Made by a program: the position numbers and the translations under genes. Below are positions 1 to 5,684 of a stretch of 8,937 nt of DNA, piece after piece. Origin of the DNA: an uncultured Roseburia sp. (GTDB lineage: Bacteria; Bacillota; Clostridia; Lachnospirales; Lachnospiraceae); NCBI GenBank assembly GCA_934358955.1, contig CAKRLC010000108.1:1-8937 (forward strand), in the 5' to 3' direction. The notes beneath the pieces were generated by a model that did not search any database, had not been told where the DNA came from, and saw only the letters and a program-made list of their open reading frames with translations. The first letter of the stretch is position 1. Each line of letters starts with the position of its first letter.

Positions 1-29
1 AAAAAACGTTATCTGGAGCAGGAGGATTT

Positions 30-662
30 ATGGAAAAAGTACGTTATATGATCTCGGATGCGGCCAATCTGGTCAATGTGGAGTCACATGTCCTTCGTTA
101 CTGGGAAGATGAATTAGAACTTGCTATTCCGAGGAACGAGATGGGACATCGTTATTACACACAGGAAAATATTAAAGAGTTTCAAAAGATCAAGGAATTA
201 AAGGAACAGGGATATCAGCTGAAGGCGATTAAGATGATCGTACATAATGGTGATCTGGAACAGAAGATACCGGAGCTTACAGCGGGGGCGGAGACAAAAA
301 CCGATCTGAAGCCGGAAGATATTAAAAAACAGCAGGTATATTTTAAAAACCCGGAAATGCTCACCCTTGCGGAAACAAAGCAGAACGTAATGGACAATAC
401 AGACCGGATGGCGCAGTTTACGGAGCTGATGACAGAAATTGTCGGAAAGGCAATGGCGGCAAATAATGAAGAACTGAGCAGGTCGATCAGCGAAGAGGTT
501 GGAGAGCAGGTTTTAAAGGAGATGAATTATCTTATGCGGGAACGCGAAGAGATAGAAGAAGAACATTTTAAACAGTTGAATGAAGCGATCCGTGGAAATC
601 TGAAGAAAAAGAAGGAACCACTTTTGAAAAAATGGACAAAGAAAAAGCCGTCACAAGCGTGA
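30..662 (+). CDS. MerR-family DNA-binding protein with long helical C-terminal tail
   Basis: A 210-residue protein. Residues about 4-72 form a MerR-type winged helix-turn-helix: the helix-turn-helix at about 7-25 ends in VLRYWEDE, and the wing carries GHRYYTQENI (39-48), both typical of the family. No clustered cysteines or obvious effector-binding domain follow. Residues about 110-190 are highly charged and predicted helical, probably coiled coil, and the last 20 residues are very Lys-rich. This layout is closer to RacA-like or other MerR-like structural DNA binders than to metal or drug sensors, but that is inference and its target is unknown. The ATG is supported by GGAGG at 21-25. The final codons (206 to stop) are built into a transcription terminator. 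It faces a ferredoxin gene convergently, so there is no operon link with it. The fold assignment is sure; the function is not. Confidence 0.85.
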   Translation: MEKVRYMISDAANLVNVESHVLRYWEDELELAIPRNEMGHRYYTQENIKEFQKIKELKEQGYQLKAIKMIVHNGDLEQKIPELTAGAETKTDLKPEDIKKQQVYFKNPEMLTLAETKQNVMDNTDRMAQFTELMTEIVGKAMAANNEELSRSISEEVGEQVLKEMNYLMREREEIEEEHFKQLNEAIRGNLKKKKEPLLKKWTKKKPSQA

Positions 663-674
663 CGGCTTTCTTTT
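644..674. terminator. Bidirectional Rho-independent terminator between merR-like gene and ferredoxin gene
   Basis: A perfect 11-bp inverted repeat (644-654 with 659-669, loop AAGC) has a GC-rich core. On the plus strand it is followed by CTTTTGTGCTTTT. On the minus strand the hairpin is followed by TTTTTCTTT, partly contributed by the repeat itself. It can therefore end both the rightward regulator transcript and the leftward ferredoxin transcript. The left arm overlaps the last codons of the regulator and the stop TGA (660-662) lies in the right arm. Confidence 0.93.
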
Positions 675-698
675 GTGCTTTTGTAAGCTTCGAACGAA

Positions 699-869
699 TT
701 ATTCTTCGCTGATAGCTCCTGTAGGACAAACACCTGCACATGTTCCACAGCTAATGCAAGAAGCTGCATCGATAACGAACTGGCTGTCTCCCTGGCTGAT
801 AGCGCCTACTGGACATTCAGATTCGCATGTTCCACAGCTAACGCAAGAATCAGAAATTACGAATGCCAT
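699..869 (-). CDS. Clostridial-type 2[4Fe-4S] ferredoxin
   Basis: A 56-residue minus-strand gene found by reading the strand directly. The protein begins MAFVISDSCVSCGTC and ends CPTGAISEE. It has two complete CxxCxxCxxxCP motifs, at residues 9-20 and 38-49, each expected to hold one [4Fe-4S] cluster with the fourth cysteine supplied by the other motif, as in Clostridium pasteurianum-type ferredoxins. It is a soluble low-potential electron carrier in the cytoplasm, likely serving pyruvate:ferredoxin oxidoreductase, hydrogenase or Rnf. Those partners are family knowledge and are not in this window. Length is normal for the family. The start is fixed by AAGGAGGG (complement of 877-884), seven bases from the ATG. 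It appears monocistronic, with its own promoter near 952-980 and the terminator at 644-674. The two halves share unusually similar DNA (739-762 and 826-849). Confidence 0.96.
   Translation of the reverse strand: MAFVISDSCVSCGTCESECPVGAISQGDSQFVIDAASCISCGTCAGVCPTGAISEE
739..849 (-). repeat. Internal direct repeat in the ferredoxin gene
   Basis: Bases 739-762 and 826-849 match at 23 of 24 positions, offset by 87 bases (29 codons). Flanking bases also show partial matches. Each copy encodes the core of one cluster-binding motif (SCxSCGTC). This reflects the two-fold repeat of clostridial ferredoxins, seen here at nucleotide level. Confidence 0.85.
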
Positions 870-909
870 TGATATTCCCTCCTTATAATATAAATAAAAT
901 CATTGTCTG

Positions 910-943
910 GTGCATAAATGCACATGCTACCCATTCGGATAGC
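910..943 (-). promoter_or_regulatory. Two adjacent stem-loops in the ferredoxin mRNA leader
   Basis: Read on the minus strand, bases 943-926 form a 7-bp stem (GCTATCC/GGGTAGC, one G-U pair) with loop GAAT. Two bases later, 923-910 form the palindrome GTGCATTTATGCAC (6 bp of symmetry). Both lie just downstream of the predicted start point (about 945) and upstream of the ribosome binding site. They could stabilise the 5' end of the mRNA, or the palindrome could be a protein-binding site. No known riboswitch is recognised. The structures are seen in the sequence; the role is inferred. Confidence 0.45.
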
Positions 944-951
944 TTTAACTC

Positions 952-980
952 ATTCTAATACAAAAAGGGTTGGTTTACAA
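952..980 (-). promoter_or_regulatory. Predicted sigma-A promoter of the ferredoxin gene
   Basis: On the minus strand there is a -35 TTGTAA (complement of 975-980), a 17-base spacer, and a -10 TAGAAT (complement of 952-957). These match consensus at 4/6 and 5/6. The predicted start is near 945, giving a leader of about 75 bases. It lies in the gap downstream of galM, which suggests the ferredoxin does not depend on galM transcription. Confidence 0.55.
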
Positions 981-988
981 GTAGATTG

Positions 989-1027
989 AAAAAAAATCAT
1001 GTATTTTAATTAGCACAAAAATTAAAA
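989..1027 (-). terminator. Possible weak terminator after galM
   Basis: An 8-bp all-AT inverted repeat (1004-1011 with 1020-1027) spans the galM stop codon. On the minus strand it is followed, after seven bases, by a run of eight T (complement of 989-996). The AT-only stem and the gap before the T run make this a weak candidate, and read-through toward the ferredoxin gene is possible. Confidence 0.3.
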
Positions 1028-2059
1028 GGTTGAAAAATGATATAACGTCTTGGAACGGAATGCTTCATCCGGATGAAGCACGATACTTGGAAAGTTTTCG
1101 TGGTTGATCGAATCCGGATAATGCTGTGTTTCCAGGCAGACGCTGGAACGTGCCGGATATGGAATGCCGGACTTGCCAGGAAGGCTCATGTCACCGCTTG
1201 CAACATAAAGCTGCAAACCAGGCTGGTCGGTAAAGCAGGTCATGCGGATACCGCTCTCCTTGGACTGGAGTACAGCTGCCTCACGCAGACCGGTTCCGTT
1301 GATGACAAAGTTATGGTCATAAGTGCCAAACTTGCGGAACTGCTCATATTCGGAATCATATAATTTTCCAATCGTATGCATGGTACGGAAATCAAAAGGA
1401 GTTCCATCGACCGGGATGAACTTTCCGGTTGGCGCCTGGGAGTCATCTAATTCTGTGATCTCATCCGCATCAATAAAAAGCTCATGGGATAAAATATCGC
1501 TGCTGCCTTCACCGTTTAAATTGAAATAGCCATGATTTGTCACATTGATCAATGTATCAGCGTCTGTGGATGCTTCATATAAAATAGACAATTCATTATC
1601 TTCAGACCAGCCGTAAGTGACGGTCAGAGTCAGATTGCCAGGATAGCCTTCTTCACCGTCAGCAGAGTTCATGGTAAGGACGAGCTTATCATCTTTTATC
1701 TGGGAATCCCAGATTTTGGAAGCATAGCCGATGATTCCACCGTGGAGATGATTGGTTCCATTATTAATGGCAAGCTGGTATTCTTTGCCATCTAATGTGA
1801 AGTGTCCGTCTTTGATGCGGTTTGCAACACGTCCAACGACAGCACCGAGGCTGGCGGAATCCTGCTTGTAGTAATCTGCGGTAGTGAAACCAAGGCAGAC
1901 ATCTGTAAAATTACCATTTCGGTCAGGCACGACGATCTTAGTGAGACGGCATCCAAAATCAAGAATCTCGACGTAGGCGCCGCTTGCATTTTCAAGATGG
2001 TACTGGTTAATGACGGAGCCGTCAGAAGCAGTGCCAAATTCAGATTTTATAATTTTCAT
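1022..2059 (-). CDS. galM: Aldose 1-epimerase (galactose mutarotase)
   Basis: A 345-residue cytoplasmic enzyme that interconverts alpha- and beta-anomers of galactose and glucose, feeding the Leloir pathway. The family features are present in order: GRVANRI (76-82; substrate-contacting Asn80 and Arg81), NHLHGG (103-108; His106), TNHGYFNL (174-181; His176, the expected general acid), YDHNF (247-251; Asp249), QPGLQLY (279-285) and LETQHYPDS (309-317; Glu310, the expected catalytic base). Length matches the family (about 340-350). I place the start at the ATG read from 2059 because GGAGAACGTTT precedes it with ideal spacing; an in-frame upstream ATG at 2077 has no comparable site and would add six residues. 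No galK, galT or sugar transporter is adjacent, so it may be a housekeeping copy. It is divergent from tsaC, and its promoter is predicted at 2166-2194. Confidence 0.95.
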   Translation of the reverse strand: MKIIKSEFGTASDGSVINQYHLENASGAYVEILDFGCRLTKIVVPDRNGNFTDVCLGFTTADYYKQDSASLGAVVGRVANRIKDGHFTLDGKEYQLAINNGTNHLHGGIIGYASKIWDSQIKDDKLVLTMNSADGEEGYPGNLTLTVTYGWSEDNELSILYEASTDADTLINVTNHGYFNLNGEGSSDILSHELFIDADEITELDDSQAPTGKFIPVDGTPFDFRTMHTIGKLYDSEYEQFRKFGTYDHNFVINGTGLREAAVLQSKESGIRMTCFTDQPGLQLYVASGDMSLPGKSGIPYPARSSVCLETQHYPDSINHENFPSIVLHPDEAFRSKTLYHFSTF

Positions 2060-2165
2060 AAACGTTCTCCTTCCCAAAGAAAGACTGTTTTATTATTTTT
2101 TGCGGAACGATTTTTTTTATGTAACAAAATTAACGGAAATTCTGCTATTGTTCGCATATAACAGC

Positions 2166-2194
2166 ATTATGGCACATTTAGAAAAACATAGCAA
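2166..2194 (-). promoter_or_regulatory. Predicted galM promoter with extended -10
   Basis: On the minus strand there is a -35 TTGCTA (complement of 2189-2194), a 17-base spacer, and a -10 CATAAT (complement of 2166-2171) preceded by TGC, which makes an extended -10. The predicted start is near 2159, giving a leader of about 100 bases that is AT-rich with no recognised riboswitch. Confidence 0.55.
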
Positions 2195-2199
2195 GTATG

Positions 2200-2228
2200 T
2201 TGCCTAATTTTCGGAATTGTGAGATAAT
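2200..2228 (+). promoter_or_regulatory. Predicted tsaC promoter with extended -10
   Basis: A -35 TTGCCT (2200-2205), a 17-base spacer, and a -10 GATAAT (2223-2228) preceded by TGA form an extended -10. The predicted start is near 2235, about 19 bases before the tsaC ATG. Its -35 lies five bases from the oppositely oriented -35 of galM, so the two polymerase sites should overlap. It may drive the whole rightward train, possibly into atp. Confidence 0.6.
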
Positions 2229-2253
2229 GGAACAGGAATTTCGGAGGAAAAAG

Positions 2254-3306
2254 ATGGAGACAAAATTAGTAAAGATAGATCCTGTTCAAATAGATGAAGA
2301 AAAGATAAAAGAGGCTGCAGAGCTGATCCGCAGGGGCGAGCTTGTTGCATTTCCGACAGAGACGGTATACGGGTTAGGTGCTGATGCACTGCACCCGGAG
2401 GCGTCGAAGAAGATTTATGCAGCAAAGGGCAGACCGTCAGATAATCCGCTGATCGTTCATATCTGCAAATTTGAAGAATTAGAGTATATTGCAAAGACTG
2501 TTCCGGAGCAGGCAAGAAAGCTTGCTGATGCTTTTTGGCCGGGACCATTAACTATGATCGTATGGAAGAATGAAAAAGTGCCATATGAGACGACCGGAGG
2601 AATGGATACCGTTGCAGTCCGTATGCCGGTAGATCCGATCGCCTTGAAGCTGATCGAAGAGAGCGGCTGTCTGATCGCAGCACCGAGTGCGAATACATCC
2701 GGAAAGCCAAGCCCGACAGAAGCTGCACATGTAGCACTTGACTTAGATGGAAAGATCCCGATGATTTTAGACGGTGGTCCGGTAGGAATTGGTATCGAGT
2801 CTACGATCATTGATCTGACCGAGGAACACCCAATGATCTTAAGACCTGGCTATATCACACAGAAGATGTTAGAAGAAGTATTGGGAGAGGAAGTCAAGAT
2901 CGATCCGGGAATTATCGCTGCAGATTCACTGACCAAACCAAAAGCACCGGGAATGAAGTACAAGCATTACGCACCAAAGGCAGACCTTGTGCTGGTAGAC
3001 GGAAAAGCAGATCTTGTTGTGGCAAAGATCAATGAACTTGTACAGGAAAAACAGGCGCAGGGGCAGAAAGTCGGCGTGATCGCGACAGACGAGACAAAGG
3101 AGTTATATCAGGCGGACATCGTTGTAAGTATTGGGGCAAGGGATGACGAGGACGCTATCGCACAGCACCTTTATAAGCTTTTAAGAGAATTTGATGACTG
3201 GAATGTAGATGCTATTTATTCAGAGAGCTTTGCAACACCGAGAATCGGACAGGCTATCATGAACCGTCTTTTAAAGGCTGCGGGACATCAGGTTCTTCAG
3301 GTGTAG
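2254..3306 (+). CDS. tsaC: L-threonylcarbamoyladenylate synthase, Sua5/YwlC type
   Basis: A 350-residue enzyme that makes threonylcarbamoyl-AMP from threonine, bicarbonate and ATP, the first step of the t6A37 tRNA modification needed for accurate decoding of ANN codons. The YrdC domain (about 13-200) carries FPTETVYGLG (33-42), KGRPSDNPL (58-66), WPGPLT (95-100), VAVRMP (120-125) and APSANTSGKPSPT (143-155), which form the nucleotide and threonine pocket. PGMKYKHYAPKA (232-243) is the conserved linker leading into a C-terminal Sua5 domain. Length fits the two-domain Sua5 form (B. subtilis YwlC) rather than the short TsaC. I chose the ATG at 2254 because GGAGG (2243-2247) lies six bases upstream and the predicted transcript starts near 2235. 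An in-frame ATG at 2197 would precede the promoter. It heads the train with the YwlE-like gene, as in Bacillus. Confidence 0.95.
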   Translation: METKLVKIDPVQIDEEKIKEAAELIRRGELVAFPTETVYGLGADALHPEASKKIYAAKGRPSDNPLIVHICKFEELEYIAKTVPEQARKLADAFWPGPLTMIVWKNEKVPYETTGGMDTVAVRMPVDPIALKLIEESGCLIAAPSANTSGKPSPTEAAHVALDLDGKIPMILDGGPVGIGIESTIIDLTEEHPMILRPGYITQKMLEEVLGEEVKIDPGIIAADSLTKPKAPGMKYKHYAPKADLVLVDGKADLVVAKINELVQEKQAQGQKVGVIATDETKELYQADIVVSIGARDDEDAIAQHLYKLLREFDDWNVDAIYSESFATPRIGQAIMNRLLKAAGHQVLQV

Positions 3307-3330
3307 ATCCCGGAGGGGATTAAGAAAGGC

Positions 3331-3345
3331 ATGATTTATATATGA
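3331..3345 (+). other. Possible four-codon micro-ORF overlapping the next start
   Basis: ATG ATT TAT ATA TGA lies between tsaC and the phosphatase-like gene. Its stop TGA (3343-3345) overlaps the ATG at 3342 in the ATGA arrangement typical of translational coupling. The preceding GAAAGG (3324-3329) sits very close to this ATG but far (12 bases) from the ATG at 3342. It may be chance. Confidence 0.2.
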
Positions 3346-3800
3346 GGCAATACAACAGAATTATATTTGTAGCAGAGAGCGGCACCTGTCGTGCCCCAAT
3401 GGCTGCGGGAATTTTGAATGAATATACATTAAAACATCCGGTGACAATAGAATGCAGGGGACTTGTCGTACTGTTTCCGGAGCCGCTGAACCAGAAGGCG
3501 GAAGCCGTTATGATCAGTAATGGTATTAACTATGACAGTTTTACATCCAAACAGCTTACAGAAGAGGATTTTACAGATGATACACTGATCCTTACGATGG
3601 AGCATGGCCAGATGGAGAAGATATTAGAGAAGTACGAGGTTGCAGATCCACAGAATGTGCATGTATTGACAGAACTGGTCGGAGATGAGTTAGAGATACT
3701 TGACCCGTACGGAGGATCATTGCAGGCCTATGGCCTTTGCTATGAGACGATGAGAAAAACCATTATAAAGCTGGTAAAACTTTTAAACGAAGGAGAATAA
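3342..3800 (+). CDS. Low-molecular-weight phosphatase-like protein lacking the nucleophilic cysteine (YwlE position)
   Basis: A 152-residue protein of the LMW tyrosine/arginine phosphatase fold. The expected P-loop C-x5-R-S is present only in degenerate form: [12 protein letters not shown] (10-21). Alignment with VCTGNTCRSPMA of family members puts Ala11 at the nucleophilic Cys and Ala18 at the thiolate-stabilising Ser. The second Cys (16), Arg17 and Thr15 (the YwlE arginine-specificity position) are kept, as is the general-acid loop DPYGGS (121-126). The reading GTA-GCA-GAG is clear in the DNA and the frame is intact, so this is not a broken gene. By position between tsaC and upp it corresponds to B. 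subtilis ywlE, a protein-arginine phosphatase. Standard cysteine-phosphatase chemistry should be impossible. A binding, regulatory or altered catalytic role is inferred. The start ATG has only a weak, distant AAAGG. Confidence 0.8.
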   Translation: MRQYNRIIFVAESGTCRAPMAAGILNEYTLKHPVTIECRGLVVLFPEPLNQKAEAVMISNGINYDSFTSKQLTEEDFTDDTLILTMEHGQMEKILEKYEVADPQNVHVLTELVGDELEILDPYGGSLQAYGLCYETMRKTIIKLVKLLNEGE

Positions 3801-3804
3801 AGAG

Positions 3805-4434
3805 ATGGCAAAAGTAGTAGTTATGGATCATCCATTGATCCAGCACAAGATTGGAATTATGAGAAGAACAGACACCGGTTCGAAAGAGTTTCGTACTTTA
3901 GCAGGCGAAGTTGCAATGTTAGAGTGTTATGAAGCAACCAGAGACTTAAAACTCACAGATGTAGACATCGAAACACCAATCTGCAAGACAACCGTAAAGG
4001 AATTAAAAGGAAAGAAACTGGCAGTTGTGCCAATCTTACGTGCAGGACTTGGCATGGTAGATGGTATGCTGGCTATGATCCCGGCAGCAAAAGTAGGACA
4101 TATCGGTCTGTACCGTGATCCTGAGACATTAGAGCCGGTTGAATATTATTGCAAGCTTCCGGATGACTGTGCAAACCGTGAAGTGTTTGTTGTTGACCCA
4201 ATGCTCGCAACAGGAGGTTCTTCTGTAGCAGCAATCCAGATGTTAAAGGACAAGGGAGTCAGAAATATCCGTCTTATGTGTATCATTGCAGCACCGGAAG
4301 GTGTTAAGAAGATGCAGGAAGCACATCCGGATGTAGATATTTACATCGGTGCACTCGATGATCATCTGAATGAGCATGGATATATCGTGCCTGGTCTTGG
4401 AGATGCAGGTGACCGTATATTCGGAACAAAATAG
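3805..4434 (+). CDS. upp: Uracil phosphoribosyltransferase
   Basis: A 209-residue cytoplasmic salvage enzyme converting uracil and PRPP to UMP. The PRPP-binding loop [11 protein letters not shown] is at 129-139, [11 protein letters not shown] (77-87) is the conserved region near the N-terminal half, and the uracil-binding C-terminal segment [18 protein letters not shown] closes the protein (192-209). Length equals the family norm. The ATG follows the preceding stop by four bases, and its site AGGAG (3791-3795) lies within the end of the upstream gene, so the two are likely translationally linked. In Bacillus upp also lies just upstream of the atp operon. Together with the following deaminase it forms a pyrimidine supply pair. 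No PyrR-type attenuator is visible ahead of it. Confidence 0.97.
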   Translation: MAKVVVMDHPLIQHKIGIMRRTDTGSKEFRTLAGEVAMLECYEATRDLKLTDVDIETPICKTTVKELKGKKLAVVPILRAGLGMVDGMLAMIPAAKVGHIGLYRDPETLEPVEYYCKLPDDCANREVFVVDPMLATGGSSVAAIQMLKDKGVRNIRLMCIIAAPEGVKKMQEAHPDVDIYIGALDDHLNEHGYIVPGLGDAGDRIFGTK

Positions 4435-4479
4435 AACGTTACCGGAACAGTAGTAAGAAAAATTTTGAGGAAGTTCTAT

Positions 4480-4965
4480 ATGAGTGATAAGCGCAAAGAT
4501 TACATCAGCTGGGATGAATATTTTATGGGAGTAGCAATGCTTACAGGCATGCGCTCAAAGGATCCAAATACACAGGTGGGAGCCTGTATCGTCAGTGCAG
4601 ACCACAAGATTCTTTCTATGGGGTACAATGGTCTTCCGACCGGATGCTCAGATGATGAGTTCCCATGGGGAAGGGAAGGAGATCCGTTAGAAAATAAGTA
4701 TCTGTTCACGACACACAGTGAATTGAATGCAATCTTAAATTATCGCGGCGGAAGCCTGGAAGGCTCCACGATTTATGTATCACTGTTTCCATGCAATGAA
4801 TGCGCGAAGGCGATCATTCAATCAGGAATCAAGAGGATCGTATACGACAGCGATAAGTATGACGGAACACCGTCTGTGATCGCATCAAAGAGGATGCTTC
4901 ATGCAGCAGGTGTTGCATTGCAAAAATATGTTCATACCAACCGGGAGATTAAGATCGTTTTATAA
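4480..4965 (+). CDS. dCMP deaminase (zinc-dependent deoxycytidylate deaminase)
   Basis: A 161-residue enzyme hydrolysing dCMP to dUMP, the thymidylate synthase substrate. The zinc site is visible as T-H79-S-E81 (His ligand and catalytic Glu; HSE in place of the commoner HAE) and P104-C-N-E-C108 (two Cys ligands). RSKDPNTQVGACIV (25-38) and GYNGLPTGCSDD (48-59) match the dCMP deaminase branch rather than cytidine or tRNA deaminases, and from memory they closely resemble human DCTD and phage T4 Cd. The family is usually activated by dCTP and inhibited by dTTP. I chose the ATG at 4480: GAGGA (4467-4471) lies eight bases upstream. A TTG at 4465 would add five residues but has no site of its own. 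It follows upp by 45 bases. The B. subtilis counterpart is ComEB. Confidence 0.93.
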   Translation: MSDKRKDYISWDEYFMGVAMLTGMRSKDPNTQVGACIVSADHKILSMGYNGLPTGCSDDEFPWGREGDPLENKYLFTTHSELNAILNYRGGSLEGSTIYVSLFPCNECAKAIIQSGIKRIVYDSDKYDGTPSVIASKRMLHAAGVALQKYVHTNREIKIVL

Positions 4966-4966
4966 T
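4961..4966 (+). promoter_or_regulatory. Candidate -10 element ahead of the atp genes
   Basis: A perfect TATAAT overlaps the stop codon of the deaminase gene, 35 bases before atpZ. No -35 match appears 16-18 bases upstream and there is no TGn extension, so it may be chance. It is the only promoter-like signal found directly ahead of the ATP synthase genes. Confidence 0.2.
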
Positions 4967-5000
4967 AAGTTTTTTGGACAGACAGAAAGGAGATGGAACG

Positions 5001-5255
5001 ATGAAAAACCAGAGAAAAGTATTCCAGTCCCTGACGCTTATTTTGCAATTCGGGCTGAATATGATCGTTCCAATCTTTTTTTGCACAATGCTTGGCGTGT
5101 GGATCGGGGAAAAATACGATATTCCTGTGATCACGATACCGCTTTTTATTGTGGGAGCATTGGCGGGCTTTACCAATATCTATAAAATGACCAAAAAGAT
5201 TTATGGATTAGATAAGCAGGACAGGAAGAAAGAGAATGTTAAAAAGACTAAATGA
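5001..5255 (+). CDS. atpZ: AtpZ/AtpI-family small membrane protein of the ATP synthase operon
   Basis: An 84-residue protein with two predicted membrane helices (about 10-35 and 44-60), a short loop containing GVWIGEKYDIP (32-42), and a very basic cytoplasmic tail (about 62-84). Size, two-helix layout and position as first gene of the atp cluster fit the AtpZ/AtpI family, implicated in c-ring assembly and Mg2+ supply to the F1Fo complex in other bacteria. The start at 5001 is supported by AAAGGAG (4986-4992), eight bases away. An in-frame TTG at 4974 has no site. Its 3' end overlaps the next gene by 20 bases. The symbol rests on layout more than on strong motifs. Confidence 0.8.
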   Translation: MKNQRKVFQSLTLILQFGLNMIVPIFFCTMLGVWIGEKYDIPVITIPLFIVGALAGFTNIYKMTKKIYGLDKQDRKKENVKKTK

Positions 5256-5664
5256 TGCATTACCGGAGCTTGTGCTAGGAATTATACTATATGGTGTTGT
5301 GATCGAGCTGGCAGGCGTGTGGTTTGTAACAGATAAATTACGATATTCGACCGGGCTTTTTATCGGCATTCTGCTGGCAGCAGGTATGGCGATCAATATG
5401 GCAGTTGTATTGCAGGATGCCGTGGACCTTTACGGCGGAGAGCATGCGCAGGGGAAGATCATTGCAAAGTCTATTTTAAGATATCTGATCGTTGTGATCG
5501 TATTCTTTGTAATGATGAAGTTTGAACTCGGAAACTTATTTTCCGCGTTCATAGGAGTGTTAGGGTTAAAAGTTGCTGCTTATATGCAGCCTTTAACACA
5601 TAAATTAGTTTTAAAACTGCAGGGAAGAGGGGCTACACCTTCAGACAGCGGCGAAAATGAATAA
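5236..5664 (+). CDS. atpI: ATP synthase subunit I (AtpI-like membrane protein)
   Basis: A 142-residue protein with four predicted membrane helices (about 12-32, 39-59, 80-95 and 98-118) and a short polar tail. It sits between atpZ and atpB, where AtpI is found. AtpI homologues are accessory membrane proteins; in Acetobacterium woodii AtpI is needed to assemble the Na+ c-ring. The family is poorly conserved, so the call depends on topology, length and neighbours. The start ATG lies inside the end of atpZ, with AGGA (5223-5226) nine bases upstream, giving a 20-base overlap and probable translational coupling. A 20-base gap carrying a very strong ribosome binding site leads to atpB. Confidence 0.8.
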   Translation: MLKRLNDALPELVLGIILYGVVIELAGVWFVTDKLRYSTGLFIGILLAAGMAINMAVVLQDAVDLYGGEHAQGKIIAKSILRYLIVVIVFFVMMKFELGNLFSAFIGVLGLKVAAYMQPLTHKLVLKLQGRGATPSDSGENE

Positions 5665-5670
5665 CGAGAA

Positions 5671-5684
5671 AAGGAGGTGAAACT
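5671..5684 (+). promoter_or_regulatory. Near-perfect ribosome binding site for the GTG start of atpB
   Basis: AAGGAGGTGA (5671-5680) is complementary to about ten bases of the 16S rRNA 3' end. GGAGG ends seven bases before GTG 5685, which fixes this non-ATG start and may offset its weaker initiation. Confidence 0.85.

Noticed and set aside
673..888. Open frame of 71 codons on the plus strand with a repeated VPQLTQE-like pattern
   Set aside because: It is the antisense of the ferredoxin gene; the repeat merely mirrors the two cluster motifs. No ribosome site or family resemblance.
2060..2158. Possible riboswitch or catabolite-repression (cre) site in the galM leader
   Set aside because: The leader is AT-rich with no recognised aptamer fold. 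The closest cre-like string, TGCGGAACG, has the wrong spacing between TG and CG and mismatched arms.
1802..2161. Long plus-strand frame opposite galM
   Set aside because: The minus strand encodes an unmistakable GalM over the same bases; the plus frame has no ribosome binding site or recognisable motif.
2197..2253. Upstream in-frame ATG starts for tsaC, adding up to 19 residues
   Set aside because: They lie within or ahead of the predicted promoter and have no ribosome site, whereas ATG 2254 has GGAGG at ideal spacing and gives the usual N-terminus.
3342..3800. Treating the cysteine-less phosphatase homologue as a pseudogene
   Set aside because: Frame, length, general-acid loop and operon position are intact, with a tightly spaced downstream gene. 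It looks like a maintained protein with altered function.
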